A stretch of DNA of 64,000 nt from Rhizobacter sp. GTDB lineage: Bacteria; Pseudomonadota; Gammaproteobacteria; Burkholderiales; Burkholderiaceae_C. The stretch is taken from assembly GCA_019635355.1 (NCBI GenBank), contig JAHBZQ010000001.1, positions 4,402,001 to 4,466,000 on the forward strand. The letters run 5' to 3'. Within the stretch, counting starts at the first letter, position 1. Each line of letters begins with the position of its first letter. This document shows positions 8,219 through 16,213 of the stretch, in pieces. A program made the translations under genes and the position numbers. The notes under the pieces are model-generated. The model worked only from the letters and a program-made list of their open reading frames with translations. It did not search any database and had not been told where the DNA came from.

Positions 8219-10659
8219 CTCTGTTCCTTCTCGGGTCGGGGGGTGGAAGACTTCGGTCTGGCGGCGGTGCCGCTGATGCCTTGTTGTTCGAGTGCGTTGA
8301 TCTGCTCGCCGGTGAGGCCGAGCGTGCGGCCCAACACCTCGCGCGTGTGCTCGCCGAGCGTGGGCGACACGCGGCGCAGCGGGGTGGGCCCCAGGCCCTG
8401 GCGGAAGTAGGGCGTGGTGGCGAGGTACTCGCCGACCCAGTCGCGCTGCACCGGCTGGAAGAAGCCGCGCGCGCGCAGGTGCGGGTCGTGCAGCACCTCG
8501 GCCATCGGCTTCACGACACCGGCACACACACCGGCGTGCTGCAGCGTGTGCATCGCATCGTCGGCGTCGCGGGTGCGTGTCCAGGCGGCGAGGGCCTCGT
8601 CGAGCGCGGCGTGGTGTTCACGGCGACCAGCCACGTGATCGAAGCGGGCATCGGCCGCGAGGTCGGCGCGCGCGAGGGCACGGCACAGGGCCTGCCATTG
8701 CGCATCGCTCGTCACGCTCACCAGCAGCCAGGCGTCGTCGCCCGCGCAGCGGTACACGCCGTGCGGGGCGTGCACCGGGTGGCGGTTGCCCGCACGCGGC
8801 GCCACGCGGCCGGTGGCCGACTGCTCCAGCAGGAAGGGCGCGGTGTTGGGCAGCATGGCCTCCACCTGCGAGAGGTTGAGGTGCCGGCCCTGGCCGGTGC
8901 GCTGCTGTGCATACAGCGCGAGCAGCAGCGCCGCGCCGGCGTTGAAGCCGCCGGTCGGGTCGCCGTAGGCATAGGACGTCATCGCGGGCGGGCCGTCGGG
9001 GTGGCCGGTGTAGAGCGGCAGGCCGCTCGCCTGTTCCAGCGTGCCGCCGTAGGCGCGGGTGTCGCTCCAGTCGTTGTGCAAACCGAAGGCGGGCATCGAC
9101 ACCATCACCAGGCGCTCGTTCACCTGCTTCAGTGCGGCGTAGTCGAGCCCGAGCTTGGGCAGCACTTCGGCCGAGTAGTTCTCGATCACTGCGTCGGCAC
9201 CCGCCACGAGCTGCAGCAGCAGCGACTTGCCCTGAGGCTGCGTCAAGTCGAGCGTGATGCCGAGCTTGTTGCGGTTCATCAGGTTGAAGTTCGAGTTCTT
9301 CTCGTACAGGCGCTCGCGGTAGAACTCCTCGGTGAAGTTGGCGCCGCGCCACCAGTCGGGGTAGCCGGTGCTTTCGACCTTGATCACTTCGGCGCCGAGG
9401 TCGGCCGCGGTGCGCGAGGCGAGCGGGCCGGCCCAGCCCATCGTGAGGTCGACGATGCGGATGCCGTCGAGCGGCAGGCGGTGTTTCGGGGCGGGGCGCA
9501 GCGTTTCGGTCGGTGCGCGTGGGTCGTCGCGGTAGTGCGCGGTGTGTTCGCCGAGCGATGGCGCACGGCCGCCGGGCAGCGGGCCGGCGCTGTCGAGCCG
9601 CAGTGGCACGACCGGGCCTTCCACCGTGCGCTCGCCGATCTGCACCGGCACGAAGGCTCCGCGTTCGCGGTGCACCGCCTGCTGGAGCAGCTCTTCCATC
9701 GTCGGCACGAAGACGGCCGGGAACTTCTGCGCGCCGAGCACCTGGAACCAGTGCGCCGAGGTCTGGGTGCGGAAGGCTTCGACCAGCCAGGCGTCGATCT
9801 CGTCGGCCCGTGCCATGCGCAGCTGGCCGTTGGCGAAGCGCGGGTCGCACGCCCACTCGGGGCGGCCGAGCGTCTCGCAGAGCGTGGCCCACTGCGGCAG
9901 CGTGTGGCTGAAGATGCCGATCCAGCCGTCGGCTGTCTCGAAGATGCCGGTGGGGTGGGTGGCGCAGAAGCGGTTCACGCCCAGGCGGCCGGGGTGGCGC
10001 TTGTCTTGCACGATGCCGGCTTCCATCTCCACCGTGCCGAAAGCGGCTTCATGCAGGCTCACGGCATAGCGGCGGCTGCCGTCCTTCGCGCCGAGGAGCG
10101 CGCCCACGGCAGCCGAGAAGGCGATGAGCCCGCCCACGAGGCCGGTCTGCACGTCGTGCGGCAGGTGGGGTGGGCCTTCGAGCGGGCCGCTCGCGTGCGC
10201 CGCACCCGAGAGGGCGCGGCACACGGCTTCGCTGCCGTGCAGGTGGGCATAGGGGCCACTCTCGCCGAACCAGGTGATGTCGACCGAGACCGGCGTGTGC
10301 TCGCCGGGCACCGCAGCCCACACCGGCTGCGCGAGCACGCCCACGCCCTCGGCGAGCGCGCGCGCATCGAGCACCACGTCGCAGCCGCGGGCGAGCCGCG
10401 CGAGCCAGGCGCCGTCGATGGCGCTCGGGCGGCACACGATGCTGCGCTTGTTCGTGTTGAGCCAGGCGAAGAGCGCGCTTTCGCCGCCCACCCGCGGTGG
10501 CATCTGCCGCCAGGCGTCGCCTTCGGGGGCTTCGGCCTTGATCACCTCGGCGCCGAAATCGGCAAAGAGCTTGCCGGCGTAGGCGAGCGCGGGGCCGGTG
10601 CCGACCTCGAGCACGCGCAGGCCGTGCAAGGCGAGTTGTTGCAGGTCGGGGCGCGTCAT
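8215..10659 (-). CDS. Tandem-domain CaiB/BaiF (class III) CoA-transferase
   Basis: 814 residues, twice the usual length of about 400. Domain 1 (about 12-390) opens LRVLEVGTGPALAYAGKLFADFGAEV; domain 2 (about 396-805) opens IRIVDLTMGWAGPLASRTAADLGAEV. These are the paired N-terminal signatures of family III CoA-transferases. Candidate catalytic aspartates are Asp169 (PHDVQTG) and Asp567 (YGDPTGG). Natural CaiB/BaiF enzymes are interlocked dimers, so a covalent tandem could be a one-chain dimer. Known members move CoA between carboxylic acids, for example succinyl-CoA to a substrate acid. ATGA overlaps link it to the carboxylase upstream and the Bug gene downstream, so translation is probably coupled. 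It likely activates the substrate acid or recycles CoA in this pathway. Confidence 0.92.
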   Translation of the reverse strand: MTRPDLQQLALHGLRVLEVGTGPALAYAGKLFADFGAEVIKAEAPEGDAWRQMPPRVGGESALFAWLNTNKRSIVCRPSAIDGAWLARLARGCDVVLDARALAEGVGVLAQPVWAAVPGEHTPVSVDITWFGESGPYAHLHGSEAVCRALSGAAHASGPLEGPPHLPHDVQTGLVGGLIAFSAAVGALLGAKDGSRRYAVSLHEAAFGTVEMEAGIVQDKRHPGRLGVNRFCATHPTGIFETADGWIGIFSHTLPQWATLCETLGRPEWACDPRFANGQLRMARADEIDAWLVEAFRTQTSAHWFQVLGAQKFPAVFVPTMEELLQQAVHRERGAFVPVQIGERTVEGPVVPLRLDSAGPLPGGRAPSLGEHTAHYRDDPRAPTETLRPAPKHRLPLDGIRIVDLTMGWAGPLASRTAADLGAEVIKVESTGYPDWWRGANFTEEFYRERLYEKNSNFNLMNRNKLGITLDLTQPQGKSLLLQLVAGADAVIENYSAEVLPKLGLDYAALKQVNERLVMVSMPAFGLHNDWSDTRAYGGTLEQASGLPLYTGHPDGPPAMTSYAYGDPTGGFNAGAALLLALYAQQRTGQGRHLNLSQVEAMLPNTAPFLLEQSATGRVAPRAGNRHPVHAPHGVYRCAGDDAWLLVSVTSDAQWQALCRALARADLAADARFDHVAGRREHHAALDEALAAWTRTRDADDAMHTLQHAGVCAGVVKPMAEVLHDPHLRARGFFQPVQRDWVGEYLATTPYFRQGLGPTPLRRVSPTLGEHTREVLGRTLGLTGEQINALEQQGISGTAARPKSSTPRPEKEQR

Positions 10660-13600
10660 CACCAGGCGTCCACGAAGCCGCGGCGCGGCCGTTGCGCGCG
10701 CAAGGCGCTGGCGGTGATGCCCTGGGCGATCCACTGGCGCGTCTGCGCCGGGTCGATCACCGCGTCGACCTCGGCCGCATGGCCCACGCTGATGGCGTGG
10801 CCGCGTTGGTACGACTCGGCGACGAGCTTGTCGTACAGCGCGCGCCGCTCGGGGCCGTCTGGCAGCGCCTCGAGTTCCTTCTTGAAGCCCAGCCGCACCG
10901 CGCCTTCCAGCCCCATCGGGCCGAATTCGCCCGTGGGCCATGAGATGCTGAAGTCGGCCGAGCGGAAGCCGCCGCCGGCCATCGCCATCGCGCCCAGGCC
11001 GTAGCCCTTGCGCAGCGCCACCGCGTGCAGCGACACACGCAGCTTGGCGCCGGCGAGGAACATGCGCGAGACGTGCCGCACCTGCGCCTTCGCTTCGACC
11101 TCGGGGCCGACCATGAAGCCCGGGGTGTCGATCAGCGAGACGATGGGCAGCGCATGCGCATCGCACAGCTGCATGAAGCGGGCGGCCTTGTCGGCCGCAT
11201 CGGCATCGATGGCGCCGCCGAGGTGGTGCGGGTTGTTGGCCATGATGCCCACCGGCCGGCCTTCGATGCGCGCGAGCGCGGTGTGGATGCCGGCGCCGAA
11301 GCCGCCGCGCAGCATGAGCACGCTGCCGACGTCGGCAATGCCTTCGATGGCTTTGCGGGTGTCGTACACACGCAGCCGGTTCTCGGGCACCACGTGGCGC
11401 AGCGCGCGCACGTCGGGCGCCGTCCACTCGCTCACCGGGCCCTGGAACATCGACAGGTAGTGCTTGGCGGCCTGCACCGCCTGCGCCTCGTTGTCGACCA
11501 GGATGTCGATCACGCCGTTGGCGTACTGCACCGCCGCCGGGCCCACGTCTTCGGGGCGGAAGACGCCGAGCCCGCCGCCTTCGATCATCGCGGGGCCGGC
11601 CATGCCGATGTTGCTGCTCTTGTCGGAAATGATCACGTCGCAGCAGCCGAGGAAGGCCGCGTTGCCGGCGAAGCAGCGGCCCGAGACGATGCCCACCACC
11701 GGCACCTCGCCGCTCAATTCGGCGAAGGCCGCGAACGAGGGCTGGATCAGGCCCGAGATCGACGGGATGTCGACATCGCCCGGCCGCCCACCCCCGCCTT
11801 CGGCGAAGAGCACCAGCGGCAGCTCGTCGCGCAGCGCCACGTCGACGATGCGGTCAGTCTTCACATGGTTGCGCTTGCCCTGCGTGCCGGCGAGCACGGT
11901 CGCGTCGTAGGCCATCACGGCGCTGCGCGCCTGCGCCTTGCCGACGAGCGCGCCGTTGATGTCGCCGATGCCGGTCACGAGGCCGTCGGCGGGCGTGTTG
12001 GCGATCAGGTCGTCGAGGCTGCGGCGGCTGGCCTGCGCGGCGATGGCGAGGCCGCCGTATTCGACGAAGGTGCCGGCGTCGCACAGGTCGGCCACGTTCT
12101 CGCGTGCGGTGCGCTGGCCACGCGCATGGCGGCGTGCCACGGCGTCGGGCCGGTTCTCGTCGTAGAGGTACGCCTGGCGGTCGAGCACGCGCTGCAGGTC
12201 GGGGCGGATCGCGTCGGGGTCGTGCGACTGCGCGGCGCTCTGCGTGGCGGCGTCGCCGTCGGCCGGCTCGAGCACGATGAGGATCTGGTTCTCCTGCACC
12301 TGCTCGCCGGCCGCGAGGCGCAGGTCGATGACCCGCCCGCCTTGTTCGGCGGAGATGGTGTGCTCCATCTTCATCGAGTCGAGCACGGCGATCGTCTGGC
12401 CGGGCTGCACCAGGTCGTCGACCTGCACCGAGAGTTCGACCAGCCGGCCGGCGAGCGGCGTGCGCACGGCCACCGCGCCTTCGCCCACCGTCTCGTCGAG
12501 GTCGGCCGCACGCGGGGCCTGCGGCACCGAGTGGCGCACCGAGTCGCCGAGCAGGGCGTCGCGGGCGTGTTCGGCGGCGCCGATCTCGGCCGCGGCCGCC
12601 ACGAGCGCCGGCACGATGGTCTCGAAGTGGCGGGTGTGCACGTCTTGTACCGCGAAGTCGTCACGCTGCACGAGGGCGCGCAGCACATCGAGGTTGGTCG
12701 GCACGCCGACGATGCGGAACTCGGCGAGCGCACGCTGCAGCCGGCGCACCGCATCGCCGAAGCGCGGCGTGGTGCTGGTGACGATCAGCTTGGCGAGCAG
12801 GGTGTCGAAGTTGGGCGAGGGGGCGTAGCCGGTGTAGCCGTGGGTGTCGACCCGCACGTCGGGGCCGGTGGGCGGGTCGAAGCGTTCGAGGCGGCCGTGC
12901 GCGGGGCGGGCGAGGCCGCTCGCATCCATCGACTCACCGTTGATGCGCAACTGGATCGCAAAGCCGCGCACGGGTGGCGGCCAGGCCGGGTCGAGGCCGA
13001 GGTCTTGCAGGTCGCGGCCGGTGGCCAGGCCGAGTTGCAGCGCCACGAGGTCGACGCCCGTCACCTGCTCGGTGATGGTGTGCTCGACCTGCAGGCGCGG
13101 GTTGGCTTCGATGAAGACGAAGTCCTTCTGCTCGCCGCTGGCGGTTTCTTCGACGAGGAATTCGAAGGTGCCGAGACTCTGGTAGTGGACCTTCTGCGCC
13201 AGCTTGCGGGCGCTCGCGATGATGCGGTCGCGCAGATCGGTGCTGAGCAGCGGGCTGGGCGCGATCTCCACCAGCTTCTGGAAACGGCGCTGCAGCGTGC
13301 AGTCGCGTTCGCCCAGCGCGATGACGTGCTGGCCGTCGCCGGCGATCTGCACTTCGATGTGGCGGGCGCGGGCGACCAGGCGCTCGGCGTACACCGCATC
13401 CACGCCGAAGGCGCTCGCCGCCTCGGAGCGGCAACGCGCATAGGCCTCGGCGAGGTCACTGCGCTGGCGCACCACGCGCATGCCGCGGCCGCCACCGCCG
13501 CCGACCGCCTTGATGACGATGCCGGCCTCGCCTTGCTCATCGAAGAAGCGCGTGATCGTGTCGAGCGAGGCTTCGCCCGGCGTCGACGGCATCACCGGCA

Positions 13601-13976
13601 CCTGGCACTCGATCGCGAGCTTGAGCGCACGGCCCTTGTCGCCGAAGAGCGCGAGCTGCTCGACCGTCGGGCCGACGAAGGTGATGCCCGCCTCGGCGCA
13701 GGCCTGCGCGAAATCGGCGCGCTCGCTCAGGAAGCCATAGCCGGGGTGCACCGCGTCGCAGCCGGTGGCTTTTGCGGCGGCGATCACGGCGGCGATGTCG
13801 ATGTAGGCGGCGGGGCCGCTCGCATCGAGCGCGTGGGCTTCGTCGGCGAGCAGGCGGTGGCGCGAGTTCGCGTCGTCTTGCGAATACACCGCGACGGTGG
13901 CGATGCCGAGGTCGCGGGCCGCCCGCTGCACACGCAGGGCGATCTCGCCTCGGTTGGCGATCAACAGCTTCTTCAA
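10659..13976 (-). CDS. Single-chain acyl-CoA carboxylase (biotin carboxylase-BCCP-carboxyltransferase fusion)
   Basis: 1105 residues starting at TTG 13976, with GGAGA nine bases upstream and a conserved N-terminus (KKLLIANRGEIALRV). The biotin carboxylase domain spans about 1-450, with the Gly-rich ATP loop at 159-166 and EANPRLQVEHT at 290-300. The biotinyl domain spans about 503-570, with MKM centred on Lys536. The carboxyltransferase spans about 590-1105 and carries both beta-like and alpha-like halves (IDTPGFMVGPEVEAKAQ). Most bacterial acyl-CoA carboxylases split these parts over two or three proteins; a single chain of this size resembles the long-chain acyl-CoA carboxylase type. Reaction: ATP, bicarbonate and acyl-CoA to carboxyacyl-CoA. 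Which acyl-CoA is used cannot be read from the sequence. The stop overlaps the CoA-transferase start. Confidence 0.93.
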   Translation of the reverse strand: MKKLLIANRGEIALRVQRAARDLGIATVAVYSQDDANSRHRLLADEAHALDASGPAAYIDIAAVIAAAKATGCDAVHPGYGFLSERADFAQACAEAGITFVGPTVEQLALFGDKGRALKLAIECQVPVMPSTPGEASLDTITRFFDEQGEAGIVIKAVGGGGGRGMRVVRQRSDLAEAYARCRSEAASAFGVDAVYAERLVARARHIEVQIAGDGQHVIALGERDCTLQRRFQKLVEIAPSPLLSTDLRDRIIASARKLAQKVHYQSLGTFEFLVEETASGEQKDFVFIEANPRLQVEHTITEQVTGVDLVALQLGLATGRDLQDLGLDPAWPPPVRGFAIQLRINGESMDASGLARPAHGRLERFDPPTGPDVRVDTHGYTGYAPSPNFDTLLAKLIVTSTTPRFGDAVRRLQRALAEFRIVGVPTNLDVLRALVQRDDFAVQDVHTRHFETIVPALVAAAAEIGAAEHARDALLGDSVRHSVPQAPRAADLDETVGEGAVAVRTPLAGRLVELSVQVDDLVQPGQTIAVLDSMKMEHTISAEQGGRVIDLRLAAGEQVQENQILIVLEPADGDAATQSAAQSHDPDAIRPDLQRVLDRQAYLYDENRPDAVARRHARGQRTARENVADLCDAGTFVEYGGLAIAAQASRRSLDDLIANTPADGLVTGIGDINGALVGKAQARSAVMAYDATVLAGTQGKRNHVKTDRIVDVALRDELPLVLFAEGGGGRPGDVDIPSISGLIQPSFAAFAELSGEVPVVGIVSGRCFAGNAAFLGCCDVIISDKSSNIGMAGPAMIEGGGLGVFRPEDVGPAAVQYANGVIDILVDNEAQAVQAAKHYLSMFQGPVSEWTAPDVRALRHVVPENRLRVYDTRKAIEGIADVGSVLMLRGGFGAGIHTALARIEGRPVGIMANNPHHLGGAIDADAADKAARFMQLCDAHALPIVSLIDTPGFMVGPEVEAKAQVRHVSRMFLAGAKLRVSLHAVALRKGYGLGAMAMAGGGFRSADFSISWPTGEFGPMGLEGAVRLGFKKELEALPDGPERRALYDKLVAESYQRGHAISVGHAAEVDAVIDPAQTRQWIAQGITASALRAQRPRRGFVDAW

Positions 13977-14050
13977 GAGATGTCTCCGGTGTCGTCGTGT
14001 CGGCTCACGATGGAGCCGGCGATGGGGCTTGTCTGTCGCCCTTGGGTCAT
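13973..14050 (-). CDS. 25-codon bridging ORF between thioesterase and carboxylase genes (possible coupling peptide)
   Basis: On the minus strand an ATG at 14050 overlaps the thioesterase stop (ATGA). Its frame (MTQGRQTSPIAGSIV...) ends in a TGA at 13973-13975 that overlaps the carboxylase TTG start (TTGA). Ribosomes could therefore pass from thioesterase to carboxylase without leaving the mRNA, which may matter because the carboxylase uses a weak TTG. No domain is recognisable in the peptide. The double overlap may be fortuitous; conservation in relatives would decide. Confidence 0.35.
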   Translation of the reverse strand: MTQGRQTSPIAGSIVSRHDDTGDIS

Positions 14051-14466
14051 GGGTTCTCCCTCGCGATCAGCTTGAACACGCCGCGCGCCACCGCCACCAC
14101 GGTGCCGTCGGGCTTCACGATCTCGCCTTCGCAGAAGGCCATCGACTTGCCCCGCTTGGTGCAGCGGCCGATCACCGTGAGCTCGCTGCGCGAGGCTTCG
14201 AGGAAATGCGTGGTGAGGTCGACGGTGATCGCGCCCACGCGCAGCGGGTCGTGGGCCCGTGCGGCGGCGCTCAGCGTGAAGTCGAAGGCACTCATGAGCG
14301 TGCCGCCGTGGATGTCGCCGCGGCTGTTCACGAGCTGCGGGTTCCACGCGAGCTGCGTCTTGCAGCAGGTCTCGTCCAGCGACAGCGGCTTGAGGCCGAT
14401 GTGTTCCATGAACGGCACGTCGATGCCGAAGTAGGGGCCGAGGCCGGGTGGGAGGGCGGTGCTCAT
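14047..14466 (-). CDS. PaaI-type hotdog-fold acyl-CoA thioesterase
   Basis: 139 residues. The hotdog core carries NSRGDIHGGTLMSAFDFTLSAAA: the HGG-x-MxxxxD pattern of PaaI thioesterases, with the Asp as probable catalytic residue, followed by the ITVDLTTHFLEAS strand-turn-strand. It would hydrolyse an acyl-CoA (often aromatic or hydroxylated) to the free acid and CoA, as an end-product or rescue enzyme. It is the first gene of the minus-strand operon and lies next to a near-consensus sigma-54 promoter whose predicted start is only a few bases before this ATG. The mRNA may be almost leaderless, or the true start may be the downstream Met20 (14409). No Shine-Dalgarno sequence is visible before the ATG used here. 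Confidence 0.9.
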   Translation of the reverse strand: MSTALPPGLGPYFGIDVPFMEHIGLKPLSLDETCCKTQLAWNPQLVNSRGDIHGGTLMSAFDFTLSAAARAHDPLRVGAITVDLTTHFLEASRSELTVIGRCTKRGKSMAFCEGEIVKPDGTVVAVARGVFKLIARENP

Positions 14467-14478
14467 GGCCGGTGTTAG

Positions 14479-14494
14479 TGCACCGACCGTGCCA
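14479..14494 (-). promoter_or_regulatory. Sigma-54 (-24/-12) promoter of the acyl-CoA operon
   Basis: Read on the minus strand, TGGCACGGTCGGTGCA matches the RpoN consensus TGGCACG-N4-TTGCA at every fixed position but one (G for the first T of TTGC). The GG and GC elements have the required spacing. It is the only such match noticed in the region, lies just before the thioesterase ATG and faces away from a divergent sigma-54 activator gene. The predicted start is near 14468. Confidence 0.8.
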
Positions 14495-14568
14495 AGCGAA
14501 TTGCCGGGCGGCGGGCCTCCATTTGTTGCCGGTGACTACACTCGGTGTCTTTGGGGCTGTCGTTGTGT

Positions 14569-16209
14569 ATGTCTGAACAACACTTTGCGGGGCTGGATGG
14601 GCCTTTGGGTGTGCTGGCCCGCCGTGGCGGCGAGGTGGTGGCCGCCCTCGGGCTCGCTGCCGACGAGGCGGCGCGCGAGGCCCTGGTGTCGGCCCTGCAC
14701 CTCGCGCCGGATCGCAGCCTCTTCGAAGCGCATCTGCCCACCGGCCCGGTGGTCGGCGTGGCGATCCACGCGCAAGACACCGAGATCGCGGTCGTGCGGC
14801 CCGTGGGCACCGAAGGCAGCACGCTGCTCGACTTCGTGGTCGCCGTGCCCTTCGCCTTCGACATCCTCGAACAGATCCTCAACGACCCGTACCAGGGCAT
14901 CACGGTGGCCGACCACCACGGCACCATCCGCTACATCAGCCCGGTGCACGAGAAATTCCTCGGGCTCTCGTATGGCGGCGGCATCGGCAAGCCGGCGGAA
15001 GAGGCGATCCCGAATTCGCGGTTGCGCGCGGTGATCGAGTCGGGCAAGGCCGAGATCGGCAAGCCGCAAAGCTTTGGCGAAGGCGTGACCCGCGTGGTGA
15101 ACCGAAGGCCCATCCGCAAGGACGGGCGCATCGTCGGCGCGGTGGGGCAGGTGATGTTTCGCGACGCCGAGGCGGTGTCGAAGATGGCCGCCGAGATGAA
15201 CCAGCTGCGCTCGCAGCTGGAGTTCTATCGCCGCGAGCTCGACGGCCTGCGCGAGACGCGCGAGGCCACGGCTGAACTCGTGGGCGACAGCCAGGCCATG
15301 CAGCGCCTGCGGCATGAAGTGGCCACCGTGGCAAGGCTCGACGTGCCGGTGCTCATCCTCGGCGAGAGCGGCACCGGCAAGGAGCTCGTCGCACGCGCGA
15401 TCCACAAGCTCGGCCGCGGTGCGCACGAGATGGTGAGCCTGAACCTCGCGGCGCTGCCGTCGAGCCTCATCGAGTCGGAACTCTTCGGCCACACCGCCGG
15501 CGCCTTCACCGGCAGCGCCAAGCAGGGCCGCGCCGGCAAGTTCGAGATGGCCAACGACGGCACGCTTTTCCTCGACGAGGTGGGCGACATCCCGATGGAC
15601 GTGCAGATCAAGCTCCTGCGCGTGCTCGAAGAGCGGGTGGTCGAACGCCTCGGCAGCCACGCCGGCAAGCGCATGACCTTCCGTCTCGTCTCGGCCACGC
15701 ACCGCGACATCGACGAGCTGATCGCAAGCGGCGCCTTCCGCCACGACCTCTTCTACCGCATCAGCGGCGTGACGCTGCGCGTGCCGCCGTTGCGCCAGCG
15801 GCTCGAAGACATCCCCGCGCTGCTGGCGCATTTCGTCAAGGCCTTCTGCAACCGCAACGGTCTGCCGGTGCCGAAGGTGGAGCCGGGTGTGGCGCGCTAC
15901 CTCGCCGACCAGCCCTGGCCCGGCAACCTGCGGCAGCTGCGCCACCGCATCGAAGAAGCGCTGGTGTTCTCGTCGCACGAGTTGCTGACGCTCGACGCCT
16001 TCACCCGCAACGATGCGGCCCGCGGCGAGGTGCACCTGCCGGTGCGCACGTCTCCCAAGCCCCTGCAGGCCCCGCCCGAGGCACCGCGCCTCAAGGACCA
16101 CGAACGCGCCGCCGCCCGTCGGGTGCTCGACGAATGCGGCGGCAACAAGAAGCGCGCGGCCGAGCAGCTCGGCATCTCTCGCTCCTATCTCTACAAGCTG
16201 CTGGGCTGA
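14569..16209 (+). CDS. Sigma-54-dependent transcriptional activator with PAS sensor domain
   Basis: 546 residues from ATG 14569. An N-terminal region of unknown type (1-100) is followed by a PAS-like domain (about 100-200, with GITVADHHGTIRYIS) and a linker helix. The AAA+ domain has Walker A GESGTGKE at 265-272, the sigma-54-contacting loop at 311-316 and Walker B LFLDEVGD at 333-340. A Fis-type helix-turn-helix ends the protein (ISRSYLYKLLG). The loop reads GAFTGS rather than GAFTGA, a conservative last-position change. It is not a response regulator (no receiver Asp site); a small ligand in the N-terminal/PAS part probably controls it. It diverges from the acyl-CoA operon and almost certainly activates that promoter, perhaps in response to the substrate or its CoA ester. 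Confidence 0.93.
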   Translation: MSEQHFAGLDGPLGVLARRGGEVVAALGLAADEAAREALVSALHLAPDRSLFEAHLPTGPVVGVAIHAQDTEIAVVRPVGTEGSTLLDFVVAVPFAFDILEQILNDPYQGITVADHHGTIRYISPVHEKFLGLSYGGGIGKPAEEAIPNSRLRAVIESGKAEIGKPQSFGEGVTRVVNRRPIRKDGRIVGAVGQVMFRDAEAVSKMAAEMNQLRSQLEFYRRELDGLRETREATAELVGDSQAMQRLRHEVATVARLDVPVLILGESGTGKELVARAIHKLGRGAHEMVSLNLAALPSSLIESELFGHTAGAFTGSAKQGRAGKFEMANDGTLFLDEVGDIPMDVQIKLLRVLEERVVERLGSHAGKRMTFRLVSATHRDIDELIASGAFRHDLFYRISGVTLRVPPLRQRLEDIPALLAHFVKAFCNRNGLPVPKVEPGVARYLADQPWPGNLRQLRHRIEEALVFSSHELLTLDAFTRNDAARGEVHLPVRTSPKPLQAPPEAPRLKDHERAAARRVLDECGGNKKRAAEQLGISRSYLYKLLG

Positions 16210-16213
16210 GCCC

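Noticed and set aside
11025..14075. 1016-codon open frame opposite the acyl-CoA carboxylase
   Set aside because: Antisense shadow caused by G/C-rich third positions; its translation is low-complexity His/Arg/Ala/Gly, without domains, while the minus strand encodes a full carboxylase.
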